Shown: piece by piece, positions 6,400 through 13,103 of the stretch | Layout of the letters: each line of letters begins with the position of its first letter | Numbering within the stretch: position 1 is the stretch's first letter | Assembly: GCA_002393975.1 (NCBI GenBank) | Contig: DGSM01000040.1 | Location: 1,232-16,259 of the forward strand | Reading direction: 5' to 3' | DNA: 15,028 nt | Source: Clostridiales bacterium UBA4362 | GTDB lineage: Bacteria > Bacillota > Clostridia > TANB77 > CAG-508 | The notes under the pieces: model-generated | The model's input: the letters and a program-made list of their open reading frames with translations, nothing else | Told to the model about the DNA's origin: nothing | The model's database searches: none | Made by a program: the position numbers and the translations under genes

Positions 6400-8022
6400 T
6401 TACAAAGATAAACTATCAAAGTCTTTAACACTCTTCTTGGTTAAATATAAATATAGAATTAGATTTATTAAACCAGATACTCCTGTAGCAATCAATAAAA
6501 CAATTATAGGAAGAACTTTTCCTAATAAAGCAAAAGCAATTCCAACAACTATAATTAATACAACCATTCCAAGCATTACTGCTATGAATGAACTTGTACT
6601 TTGCTTTACTGCTTCTGCTGGTGTTTCCCACTCTAACTTTGGATATTTTAAATTAATAATAATTCCAATAAAGTGCGATATTAATGGCATTAATATTGAT
6701 AAAACAATTAATAATAACGCTTCTAAAATATTAGTTCTAAATCTAATAAACATTATTAAATCTCCAACTAATAATGCAGGAGTAGTAATCAATAATGCTG
6801 CATATATTTTAGACATTAAAATTGTTTTAGTCTTAATTGGTAGAGATTTAAGTATACTAATATTTCTTCCCTCTAAACTAATAACTGAACTTGTAATTGA
6901 AGTCATAAAAGTTCCAAATGATAAAAACGCAAAAATTATAACAGATAAATTGTTATAAATTAAATCATTCGCAAGTCCAAATCCATTTTCTTCATCTATT
7001 AGAAAAGCTACTACTCCATCAAATTTTATTGCTGCTACTACAGCTAAAACAATAAATAATACTAGTGCAAATCCCGCATTAATTATAAACACTGGAGTCT
7101 TAAAGAAAGTATTAAACTCTTTTTTTATTAATGAACTGGTTTGAGATCTTGCTTTGAACTTTAAGTCTTTAACTTTAGTATGAGTTTTAGAAGTAGAAAT
7201 ATTCTTTAAGCCAGAATTAATTCTAAAATAGAATTTTCCTAAAACCAAAACAGTAAAGACCATTACAATAATATTTATTGCAACAAATATTAATAACTCT
7301 TTAACATTAAAATCTACAACTAATTTAGAAAATACTCCAGCAGGATAGTATCTTCTAGTAATAAAATCATTTATACTTTCAGCATTAGCAAGCAAGTAAT
7401 TAAATACATCCTCAACCTTAAAAGATAAGTACATTACACCTACTAGTATAATCATAGAAAGAATAATTTGAACTGCATTTTTAAATTTAAACTTACTAGA
7501 AATACCTGAAGTAATAGCACCAATAACACAAGAAATTGCAATTGGTATTATTGGCAATAATAGAAGCATAATTATACAAGTTAGATAATATGTTGGATTA
7601 ACATTACCCCATCTAATATATGCAACCATTACAGGCAATAAAAACATTGAATTATATAATAATTCAAAAATATATAATTTTAGAATTCTAACAAATAAAA
7701 CTGTTCTTCTTTTTATTGGAAGAGAAAGTAATAATTGATCATCTTTACAATTAAAAAGAAGTGGTCCTGATTTGTAAATGCCTTCTATTATAGTCATTAA
7801 AGAAATTCCCATGGTAGCTGTAGCAAGTATTAGATATCCTAGATTCATAGGAGCTAACTTCTCTAAAAATGAATTAGCACCAGACCAAATAATAAACATT
7901 ATATATCCAGCTAACAATATAGGAACAAATGATGAAAACTTACTCTTATTTTTACTTTTTACTCTAAATAAAGCCATATCACTAGACATACATGCTCTAA
8001 TTAGTGAAAATAACTTTTTCAT
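6400..8022 (-). CDS. Large ABC-2 type permease
   Basis: A 540-residue membrane protein from the ATG at 8022. An in-frame GTG at 8031 would add three residues, but it overlaps the stop of the ATPase gene and lies within the AGAGGGGTGA ribosome binding region; the ATG has the better spacing. Hydrophobic segments suggest about 12 membrane spans in two halves separated by a hydrophilic linker (about 260-300). The segment CKDDQLLLSLPIKRRTVLFVR in the first half and SLEGRNISILKSLPIKTKTILMSK in the second look like repeats of each other, a coupling-helix pattern seen in large ABC-2 permeases. It pairs with the ATPase directly upstream (five-base gap). Its substrate is unknown; export across the cell membrane is the usual role. 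Confidence 0.85.
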   Translation of the reverse strand: MKKLFSLIRACMSSDMALFRVKSKNKSKFSSFVPILLAGYIMFIIWSGANSFLEKLAPMNLGYLILATATMGISLMTIIEGIYKSGPLLFNCKDDQLLLSLPIKRRTVLFVRILKLYIFELLYNSMFLLPVMVAYIRWGNVNPTYYLTCIIMLLLLPIIPIAISCVIGAITSGISSKFKFKNAVQIILSMIILVGVMYLSFKVEDVFNYLLANAESINDFITRRYYPAGVFSKLVVDFNVKELLIFVAINIIVMVFTVLVLGKFYFRINSGLKNISTSKTHTKVKDLKFKARSQTSSLIKKEFNTFFKTPVFIINAGFALVLFIVLAVVAAIKFDGVVAFLIDEENGFGLANDLIYNNLSVIIFAFLSFGTFMTSITSSVISLEGRNISILKSLPIKTKTILMSKIYAALLITTPALLVGDLIMFIRFRTNILEALLLIVLSILMPLISHFIGIIINLKYPKLEWETPAEAVKQSTSSFIAVMLGMVVLIIVVGIAFALLGKVLPIIVLLIATGVSGLINLILYLYLTKKSVKDFDSLSL

Positions 8023-8027
8023 TATAA

Positions 8028-8732
8028 TCACCCCTCTAGTTCCATAAATACATTCTCTAGTGATTTGTCACCTTTGATTTCTTTCATGCTTCCACTCTTA
8101 ACAATTTTTCCTTGTTTAATAATGGCAACTCTAGAGCAAAGCTTTTCAGCAACATCTAAAATATGTGTTGAGTAAAATACAATTTTGCCTTCCTTAACCA
8201 TTTCATTAAGCACTTCTTTAATATCAAATACTGCTTTTGGATCTAGTCCTACAAAAGGTTCATCCATAATAAGTATTTTAGGATCATGTGCTAAAGCAGA
8301 GATTAAAACTACCTTTTGTTTCATACCATGAGAATAGCTATCAATTGTGTCATTTAACTTATCTTCCATACCAAATAGTGTACTATATTTTTTAATATTC
8401 TCTTCTCTGGTTTTAGAATCTACATCATACATATCACAAATAAAATTGATATAATCAATAGCTTTCATATGCTCATAAGTTTCAGGATTATCAGGAACAA
8501 AAGCCATTAACTTTTTACATTCCACTGGCTTTTCTTTAATAGACATTCCATCAATTAAAATATCTCCTTCATCAAAATCATGTATTCCGACTATTGATTT
8601 AATTAAAGTAGTTTTTCCTGCACCATTATGACCAATAAAAGCAAAGATATCACCATCTTCAACTGTAAAAGATACTTCATCTAAAGCTTTATTGTCACCA
8701 TATTTTTTAGTAACTTTTTTAATCTCTATCAT
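8028..8732 (-). CDS. ABC transporter ATP-binding protein
   Basis: A 234-residue ATPase with Walker A GHNGAGKT at 34-41, a VPDNPE segment at the Q-loop position (79-84, without the usual Gln), signature YSHGMKQK at 133-140, Walker B ILIMDEP at 153-159 with Glu158, D-loop GLDP at 162-165 and the switch His in YSTHIL. It is the export-type partner of the permease at 6400-8022. AAAGGAAAG precedes the ATG. It follows the YdcF-like gene by 42 bases without a visible terminator, so it is probably in the same operon. It is not closely similar to the other ATPase in the window, so the two systems are unlikely to be a recent duplication. Confidence 0.92.
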   Translation of the reverse strand: MIEIKKVTKKYGDNKALDEVSFTVEDGDIFAFIGHNGAGKTTLIKSIVGIHDFDEGDILIDGMSIKEKPVECKKLMAFVPDNPETYEHMKAIDYINFICDMYDVDSKTREENIKKYSTLFGMEDKLNDTIDSYSHGMKQKVVLISALAHDPKILIMDEPFVGLDPKAVFDIKEVLNEMVKEGKIVFYSTHILDVAEKLCSRVAIIKQGKIVKSGSMKEIKGDKSLENVFMELEG

Positions 8733-8774
8733 AATTCTTTCCTTTCATAGAAATATAAAATACTTAATAATCTA

Positions 8775-10232
8775 TTATAGATTATTTGCAAAATATGTAA
8801 CTAGAACCATAAATATAATTAATAAAACAATCATTAAGAAAAATAAAATATGCTTTTTCTTTTCTGCATAAAGTGTTCCAATAAACTCTCTAATAAATGC
8901 ATTAATCCAGAAGTAAGCTTTGGTTTTAGAGCCTATACCTTCCATCTTAATTCCTTGTTGGTTAGCAATTAACCCTGCTCGTAATACATGATAATTGGTA
9001 GTTGAAAATCCAATTTTAACATCTGTATCATTTTCTTGTTCTTCGATTAACTTATTTGAAAACTTAATATTTTCAAATGTATTTTTAGATTTATTCTCAA
9101 CAAGAATATGATTTTCTTTTACTCCTTGTTCTACTAAGTATTTCTTCATAGCTTCCGCTTCAGAAATAATTTCATCATTTCCTTGTCCACCAGATACAAC
9201 AAATATTAAATCTTTTCCTGTAAGCTCTAATTGTTCATTTCTAAAATCTAAAGCTCTATCAACTCTTCCTTTTAAAAGTGGTGTTAAAGATCCATCTTTT
9301 CTTATTTGGCATCCAAGAATAATCATATAGTCTTTATCATATTTTACTTTTTTCTTAATTGATTTGATAGCAATAATAATTGTTGCTATCAAGATACACT
9401 CTAGATAAGTTATAGCTAAGTAAATTATAGTTTCTAGGAATGAATAAATATATGGTCCACTACTATTTAGATTATAGATATCTACAATTTGTGCCTTCAT
9501 TAAATATCTATATACTAAATCTGGTAAGAACGGAACTACACAAGTAAATATTCCTAAAAATACACCTAGCAAATTCTTTAATGATTTTCCTTCTTTTCTT
9601 ATCAAGTTTATATTACTGATAGTTACTAATGAAAAAGTTATAATCGCTATAGGAAGTAATATTAATGATACTATTGATATGCTAGAAAGTACATTATCTA
9701 TAGTTTCATATAATCCTTGATAATTATAAATTGATAAAAGATTATTTAATAAAGAAAATGAAAGGAAAATTATTATTCCCAAATAAGCTATACATCTATA
9801 TTGATATAGATTTTCTTTTTCAATCGCTTTTAATCTATTAATTAATATATATAATGCATATGCTAAAAATATAGTAATAGAAATTGGAATAATTTCTGAA
9901 TATGTAGACTTTCCAAAGAAAGTATTCTCAGTTATAACCATATTTTTATGAACATATATTATTTTCAAATTTTGATAATCATCATGTTCTAGAATCAAAG
10001 AAACTTTTCCTGGCTTAATTGATTTAATCTTAACTAAGTAATTGCCATCCTCTTTCTTTTCTTCTAATATTTCAAGTTCTCCTGAGATGTTTTCTACTTT
10101 TAAATTACAATCATTTTCTTCAACTATTTTAAACTTTGCATTATATGTTTTTCCAAAGCATAGTATAACTACAATTGTTATTATTAATAGTCCAAAAAAG
10201 AGTATGCTAAGCTTAGTAATATCTTTTTTCAT
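8775..10232 (-). CDS. Multi-span membrane protein with YdcF/DUF218 (SanA/ElyC-type) domain
   Basis: A 485-residue protein. One membrane span (about 9-27) is followed by an extracytoplasmic beta-rich region (about 30-110), then about five spans (113-131, 147-168, 181-205, 218-238, 262-290). The DUF218 domain (about 300-450) contains ILGCQI...PLLKGRVDRA, VSGGQGNDE (346-354), SEAEAM (357-362), NKSKNTFENI (380-389) and STTNYHVLRA (410-419). A final span lies at 460-480. The domain occurs in SanA, ElyC and YdcF proteins, which have been linked to envelope integrity, but its chemistry is poorly defined. The gene begins an operon that continues into an ABC exporter. An AAGGAA ribosome binding site precedes the ATG, and an extended -10 promoter overlaps the trpB stop. 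Domain call strong, function unknown. Confidence 0.85.
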   Translation of the reverse strand: MKKDITKLSILFFGLLIITIVVILCFGKTYNAKFKIVEENDCNLKVENISGELEILEEKKEDGNYLVKIKSIKPGKVSLILEHDDYQNLKIIYVHKNMVITENTFFGKSTYSEIIPISITIFLAYALYILINRLKAIEKENLYQYRCIAYLGIIIFLSFSLLNNLLSIYNYQGLYETIDNVLSSISIVSLILLPIAIITFSLVTISNINLIRKEGKSLKNLLGVFLGIFTCVVPFLPDLVYRYLMKAQIVDIYNLNSSGPYIYSFLETIIYLAITYLECILIATIIIAIKSIKKKVKYDKDYMIILGCQIRKDGSLTPLLKGRVDRALDFRNEQLELTGKDLIFVVSGGQGNDEIISEAEAMKKYLVEQGVKENHILVENKSKNTFENIKFSNKLIEEQENDTDVKIGFSTTNYHVLRAGLIANQQGIKMEGIGSKTKAYFWINAFIREFIGTLYAEKKKHILFFLMIVLLIIFMVLVTYFANNL

Positions 10233-10261
10233 AGAAAGTTCCTTAATTTTCTTTTTTGCTT

Positions 10262-10270
10262 ATTATATCA
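10262..10270 (-). promoter_or_regulatory. Extended -10 promoter of the YdcF-like operon, overlapping the trpB stop codon
   Basis: The minus strand reads TGATATAAT here (within TGTGATATAAT), and the TGA is the trpB stop codon. The predicted transcription start is about 23 bases before the ATG at 10232. A TTAAAA sequence 18 bases upstream is a poor -35 box, consistent with extended -10 recognition. There is no terminator hairpin after trpB, so trpB transcripts may also read into this operon. Confidence 0.6.
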
Positions 10271-11416
10271 CATTGTTAAGATAGTTTTTAAGTCTTTATC
10301 TCCTCTTCCTGATAAATTTACTATTATTGAATCTTCATTATTATATTTTTTTGCAATTTTCATTGCATAGCTAATTGCATGTGAACTTTCTAATGCAGGA
10401 ATAATTCCTTCAAGCTTAGTTAATAACTTAAAAGCTTCTACCGCTTCTTTATCTGTTACACTATCATATTTTACTCTTCCAATTTTCTTTAAATATGCAT
10501 GTTCTGGTCCTATTCCTGGATAATCTAGACCTGCTGAAATTGAATAAGCATCTTTTACTTGTTTATTTTCATCCATCATTATATACGTTTTCATTCCATG
10601 TAATATTCCAATTGTATTATTTGCTATAGCTGATGCATGTTTTCCTGTATATATTCCTAATCCTGCTCCTTCAACTCCATAGATTTCAACATCATCTTTT
10701 AAGAATCCAGAGAATAATCCTATACTGTTGCTTCCTCCTCCAACACATGCAATTATTGCTTTTGGCAAAGTCCCTTCTTGTTTTATTATTTGTTTTCTTG
10801 CTTCTTTTCCTATAATCATTTGGAAAAACTTAACCATTTCAGGATAAGGACTTGGTCCTACAGCAGATCCTATCAAATAAAAGGCATCTTGATGTTTTAA
10901 TAAATATTCAAAAGCTTCATCTACAGCTTCTTTTAAAGTCCCTTTTCCTCTTGTAACAGATTTTACATCTGCTCCTAATAATTTCATTTTTTCTACATTT
11001 ACATATTGTCTTTTAATATCTTCTTCACCCATAAATATAGTGCATTTCATTTTTAGTAAGCTACATACTGTAGCGGTTGCAACTCCATGTTGGCCAGCTC
11101 CTGTTTCTGCGATTATATGAGTTTTGCCCATTCTCTTTGCTAGTAACGCTTGTCCTAAGCTATTGTTTATCTTATGTGCTCCTGTATGGTTCAAATCTTC
11201 ACGTTTTAAATAGATTTTTGCACCACCCACATATTTAGTTAAATTCTCAGCATAGTATAAAGGTGATGGTCTTCCAACATATTGTTTTAGATAATATTCA
11301 TACATTTTTATAAACTCTTTATCCTTTTTTGCTTTCTTAAATTCTTTCTCAATTGTATTTAATTTTCCTTTTAATTCTTGTGGTACATATTGTCCACCAA
11401 ATTCTCCATAATTCAT
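10268..11416 (-). CDS. trpB: Tryptophan synthase beta subunit (orphan trpB)
   Basis: A 382-residue TrpB, the cytosolic PLP enzyme that joins indole and L-serine into L-tryptophan. Visible landmarks are GEFGGQYVP at 4-12, HTGAHKINN at 78-85 with PLP Lys82, AETGAGQHG at 103-111 with catalytic Glu104, the phosphate-binding GGGSN at 226-230 and SGRGDKD at 369-375. Length and motifs match the TrpB1 type, which normally works with TrpA. All active-site residues look intact. The N-terminus is shorter than in E. coli, starting almost at the GEFGG motif. AGGAGGAAAG precedes the ATG. No trpA, trpC, trpD, trpE or trpF gene is in the window: the neighbours are unrelated, so the gene is orphan here. An attenuator and a Trp-rich overlapping reading frame lie upstream, so expression should rise when charged tRNA-Trp falls. 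Confidence 0.97.
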   Translation of the reverse strand: MNYGEFGGQYVPQELKGKLNTIEKEFKKAKKDKEFIKMYEYYLKQYVGRPSPLYYAENLTKYVGGAKIYLKREDLNHTGAHKINNSLGQALLAKRMGKTHIIAETGAGQHGVATATVCSLLKMKCTIFMGEEDIKRQYVNVEKMKLLGADVKSVTRGKGTLKEAVDEAFEYLLKHQDAFYLIGSAVGPSPYPEMVKFFQMIIGKEARKQIIKQEGTLPKAIIACVGGGSNSIGLFSGFLKDDVEIYGVEGAGLGIYTGKHASAIANNTIGILHGMKTYIMMDENKQVKDAYSISAGLDYPGIGPEHAYLKKIGRVKYDSVTDKEAVEAFKLLTKLEGIIPALESSHAISYAMKIAKKYNNEDSIIVNLSGRGDKDLKTILTM

Positions 11417-11561
11417 TTTTCTTTCCTCCTAAATTTTGAATTAACTTTTCTTTTTCATCTTCTTTTGCTTTTTCTTTAGTTTTTCTTTTTGTTATTGTGT
11501 TTTTTCTTATTTTTATTTTGTTTATTCTATATGGCCAAGGCCAGTCCCAATCGATTTCCAT
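11349..11561 (-). CDS. Trp-rich reading frame overlapping the trpB start (candidate second leader/regulatory ORF)
   Basis: A 70-codon frame starts at the ATG at 11561, six bases after a perfect 10-nt Shine-Dalgarno sequence. The peptide begins MEIDWDWPWPYRINKIK, with Trp at codons 5, 7 and 9, the middle of it rich in Lys and Arg, and has Trp again at 52, 55 and 56. Those last three are -1-frame readings of the conserved trpB codons for YGEFGG. It crosses the trpB ribosome binding site and start, and ends 68 bases inside trpB in another frame. Four TAA triplets in the A-rich middle fall in the trpB frame, never in this one. An upstream GTG (11570) lies within the Shine-Dalgarno sequence and is not preferred. 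Inference: ribosomes completing this frame would pass over the trpB start, while stalling at the early Trp codons would leave it free. The start and Trp cluster are firm observations; the long tail could be fortuitous. Confidence 0.7.
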   Translation of the reverse strand: MEIDWDWPWPYRINKIKIRKNTITKRKTKEKAKEDEKEKLIQNLGGKKNELWRIWWTICTTRIKRKIKYN

Positions 11562-11567
11562 ATGTAC

Positions 11568-11577
11568 CACCTCCTTT
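11568..11577 (-). promoter_or_regulatory. Perfect Shine-Dalgarno sequence of the second Trp-rich frame
   Basis: AAAGGAGGTG on the minus strand is complementary over all ten bases to the typical Firmicute 16S rRNA tail and is spaced six bases from the ATG at 11561. It is the strongest ribosome binding site in the window and lies directly after the attenuator terminator, so it is made only in read-through transcripts. It decides the start of the Trp-rich frame and makes translation of that frame very likely. Confidence 0.85.
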
Positions 11578-11582
11578 CACGA

Positions 11583-11622
11583 CAAAAAGACACATGTTGG
11601 AATAGATCCATACATGTGTCTT
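11583..11622 (-). terminator. Attenuator terminator (segments 3:4) of trpB
   Basis: An 11-bp stem (11587-11597 with 11612-11622, AAGACACATGT/ACATGTGTCTT) with an inner four-pair TGGA/TCCA extension is followed on the minus strand by TTT before G, giving a run of five T with the stem end. The 5' strand of the stem shares bases with the antiterminator (11605-11614), so terminator and antiterminator exclude each other. It lies just before the ribosome binding site of the Trp-rich frame. Confidence 0.88.
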
Positions 11623-11753
11623 ATATTTTAATTACTATTGATTATTAGTTAATAAAATTGATTTTAATTATATTGTTTAAAATTTCAATTTTAATTTTTA
11701 TTATTAATTAAAAAACATGACAAAACTCTGTATGGATCAAGATTTCCATACAG
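11605..11753 (-). promoter_or_regulatory. trp attenuator: competing hairpins 1:2 and 2:3
   Basis: Segment 1 (11745-11753) pairs with segment 2 (11728-11736) in a perfect 9-bp stem, CTGTATGGA/TCCATACAG, with an eight-base loop. Segment 2 (11729-11738) can instead pair over 10 bp (GATCCATACA/TGTATGGATC) with segment 3 (11605-11614), which prevents the terminator. Segment 1 lies within leader codons 14-17, including Trp16, and segment 2 begins at the leader stop codon. A ribosome stalled at Trp12, 13 or 16 masks segment 1 and favours 2:3, so transcription continues. A ribosome reaching the stop masks segment 2 and the terminator forms. Bases 11615-11727 between segments are AT-rich filler with no other feature seen. 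The pairings are read directly; behaviour is by analogy with the E. coli trp leader. Confidence 0.88.
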
Positions 11754-11793
11754 TCCACCAATTATTTAATTTAGAATTTATTAAATAATCCAT
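11737..11793 (-). CDS. trpL: trp leader peptide (18 codons, three Trp)
   Basis: A short frame, MDYLINSKLNNWWTVWKS, has Trp codons at positions 12, 13 and 16 and a TGA stop at 11737-11739. GAGGAG five bases before the ATG is a good ribosome binding site, about a dozen bases from the predicted transcription start. Three TGG codons in five positions just before alternative RNA hairpins are the hallmark of a leader peptide that senses charged tRNA-Trp. The peptide itself is expected to have no function once made. It is not related in sequence to E. coli TrpL beyond the Trp cluster. Confidence 0.9.
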   Translation of the reverse strand: MDYLINSKLNNWWTVWKS

Positions 11794-11811
11794 GTTTTCT
11801 CCTCTAAAAAT

Positions 11812-11841
11812 ATTATAAAAGGTTATTTATCTATTTGTCAA
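11812..11841 (-). promoter_or_regulatory. Promoter of the trpL-trpB unit
   Basis: TTGACA (11836-11841), an 18-base spacer and TATAAT (11812-11817) on the minus strand are both full consensus boxes. The predicted transcription start is near 11805, about 12 bases before the leader peptide ATG. The -35 box begins five bases after the stop codon of the 81-residue protein gene, with no terminator between them. No inverted repeat suggesting a repressor site overlaps it, so control appears to rest on the RNA leader. Confidence 0.9.
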
Positions 11842-11845
11842 GCTC

Positions 11846-12091
11846 TTATTTATTGCATGAAATAATATATTTCTTATTAAGTATAACTGTATTTAAATTT
11901 TCTTTATATTTGCTAATACCTTCTCCAAAGATTCCTTTTTGAAAATTTGCCATTAAGTAAGAAATATTAACTCCGCTTAATACAATTGCTTCTTCATTTT
12001 CTGATTGTAAAGTTCCTATATATTCTAATAAATTTTGTCCTCTTGAAGAAACTACTATGGTAACTACTTGTCCAATTAAATCTTTATACAT
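11846..12091 (-). CDS. Small conserved-looking protein of unknown function (81 aa)
   Basis: An 81-residue, mostly beta-strand protein: LIGQVVTIVVSSRGQNLLEYIGTLQSENEEAIVLSGVNISYLMANFQ, then GISKYKENLNTVILNKKYIISCNK. The alternating hydrophobic strands suggest a small beta-barrel (Sm/SH3-like). The SRG...EY.G.L and KYKENL..VI.NK.YIISCNK blocks recall a small domain-of-unknown-function family of clostridia (possibly DUF6897), but I cannot confirm this. AGGAG lies seven bases before the ATG. A TATAAT box overlaps the end of the methyltransferase gene, so it may have its own promoter. It is followed at once by the trpB promoter. No function is assigned. Confidence 0.7.
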   Translation of the reverse strand: MYKDLIGQVVTIVVSSRGQNLLEYIGTLQSENEEAIVLSGVNISYLMANFQKGIFGEGISKYKENLNTVILNKKYIISCNK

Positions 12092-12130
12092 ATTCTTTCT
12101 CCTCTCTTTTTTATTCTATCATTAATTAGC

Positions 12131-12136
12131 ATTATA
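12131..12136 (-). promoter_or_regulatory. Possible -10 box for the 81-residue protein gene
   Basis: TATAAT on the minus strand lies three bases after the methyltransferase stop codon and about 40 bases before the ATG at 12091. No good -35 box is visible at 16-18 bases, so this is weak. Read-through from the methyltransferase gene is the alternative, since no terminator separates the two genes. Confidence 0.35.
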
Positions 12137-12138
12137 TA

Positions 12139-12909
12139 CTACTTTTTAGCAACTATTCCATAATATCTTCTAAGTAGTCTTATCTTTCCATTATAAGTAT
12201 TCTCTTTGATGTATTTTTCAACTAATTCTTCATCTAAATCTTTGTTATAGTGCATTTTACATGATTCTTCTAATTCACTAAAATCATCTATTATTGGAAC
12301 TTTCTTTAAGAACTCTATAAATAGTTCTTTACTTTTAAAATATTCTCTTACATGAATTGGAATTAATTCTACATCTTTGAAACCAGCATTAATAACATTT
12401 TCATAATCTATTATGCTTATAGGCTTCTCATCACTAAAAGCTTGTCCTTTGCCATACATTAATTTCAAATTCCAACAATCATATTTGTCTACTCCTCTAA
12501 TTAATAAATATCCTTCTTTTCTTAAGGCTTTATAGATTTGCTTTGGATCTGTTACAGTATTTCTTGCAACTATAACATCATAATAGCAATCTGGAACATC
12601 CATTTTTAAATTATCCATGATTCTAAAAGTTATATTTTTCTTTCCACTCTTCTTTAAATTTTCATTTGCTGTTTTAATCATTTCTTTAGAAAAATCTGTC
12701 CCCAATATTTCCTTTACTTGTGGAAAAGATGTAAGAACTTTTTCTCCTCCACCTGTTCCTAAATCTAAAATTTTAGAATTTTGATTTGTTTTCTCTTTTA
12801 ACTCTTCATATAAATCCCATTTAGTTAAAGATTGTGTTTCTATTTCAAATTTATCGAAATTCCAATCTTTAACTTCCTCATAATATTTTAATTCATTTTC
12901 TTGTTTCAT
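12139..12909 (-). CDS. Class I SAM-dependent methyltransferase
   Basis: A 256-residue protein. The Rossmann-type methyltransferase core spans about residues 43-140: motif I KILDLGTGGGE (46-56), motif II acidic residue in GTDFSKEM (70-77), motif III region RIMDNLKMDVPD (96-107) and motif IV DVIVARNTV (111-119). A C-terminal helical/strand region with RLLRRYYGIVAKK follows. The family is widespread in Firmicutes without a well-defined substrate; both RNA and small-molecule targets are possible. AAAGGAA precedes the ATG at 12909 at a long spacing. The gene has a strong promoter and a leader of about 188 bases that can fold into a terminator, which implies regulated expression. That arrangement is typical of genes induced by ribosome-targeting drugs or by a metabolite, but the sequence does not say which. 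Confidence 0.88.
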   Translation of the reverse strand: MKQENELKYYEEVKDWNFDKFEIETQSLTKWDLYEELKEKTNQNSKILDLGTGGGEKVLTSFPQVKEILGTDFSKEMIKTANENLKKSGKKNITFRIMDNLKMDVPDCYYDVIVARNTVTDPKQIYKALRKEGYLLIRGVDKYDCWNLKLMYGKGQAFSDEKPISIIDYENVINAGFKDVELIPIHVREYFKSKELFIEFLKKVPIIDDFSELEESCKMHYNKDLDEELVEKYIKENTYNGKIRLLRRYYGIVAKK

Positions 12910-13098
12910 TGTTTTATTCCTTTCTAATTTTTTGTGGTATAAAAAAAGAACCTCCTTCCATGAACATCAAAATCTACCACAGAAATTTTGTGTGATATAT
13001 TTTGTTATTCATGATGAGATTCTTAGGTTCTTATCATTATTAACCTCACAAAAATGTGTCATGGTAATAAAACGCGAATAACTAATTGATTTATTACA
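12910..13098 (-). promoter_or_regulatory. Structured 5' leader of the methyltransferase gene (candidate attenuator/riboswitch)
   Basis: About 188 bases separate the predicted transcription start from the ATG. In the RNA, AGGUU (13042-13046) can pair with AACCU (13025-13029), and the same AACCU is the 5' strand of a downstream terminator-like hairpin, so the two structures exclude each other. A further stem is possible near the 5' end (GUAAUAAA/UUUAUUAC). A four-codon frame M-I-R-T (13023-13037), with GAGG six bases upstream, covers exactly the shared strand. A start-stop pair ATG-TAA lies near the RNA 5' end. No T-box or SAM riboswitch consensus is visible. The layout fits transcription attenuation controlled by a ribosome or a ligand, but this is inference. 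Confidence 0.55.
12941..13032 (-). terminator. Terminator-like long hairpin in the methyltransferase leader
   Basis: An outer 8-bp stem (12946-12953 with 13025-13032, AAGAACCT/AGGTTCTT) is followed on the minus strand by a run of T residues. Inner stems are CATGAA/TTCATG (12959-12964 with 13008-13013), CAAAAT/ATTTTG (12968-12973 with 12999-13004) and a 7-bp TATCACA/TGTGGTA helix (12975-12981 with 12991-12997, one G-U pair). The whole makes one long interrupted hairpin. The AAGGAGG within it is too far from the ATG to be the ribosome binding site. Confidence 0.6.
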
Positions 13099-13103
13099 TC
13101 TCC

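Noticed and set aside
6437..6958. Long plus-strand open frame (173 codons) within the large ABC permease
   Set aside because: It is antisense to a convincing membrane protein, has no ribosome binding site and no domain features; low GC and few stops on the opposite strand explain it. The other plus-strand frames in the window are the same kind of shadow.
11571..11835. T-box riboswitch or TRAP-binding repeats before trpB
   Set aside because: No T-box-type GGTGG...ACCGCG motif and no run of spaced GAG/TAG triplets was found; the leader-peptide attenuator explains the region.
12950..12957. AAGGAGG in the methyltransferase leader as its ribosome binding site
   Set aside because: It is about 40 bases before the ATG and lies in the terminator stem; AAAGGAA nearer the start is the plausible site.
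13009..13062. 17-codon frame MTHFCEVNNDKNLRISS in the methyltransferase leader as a leader peptide
   Set aside because: No Shine-Dalgarno sequence before its ATG and no run of identical codons; the four-codon frame at 13023-13037 has better initiation signals, though neither is proven.
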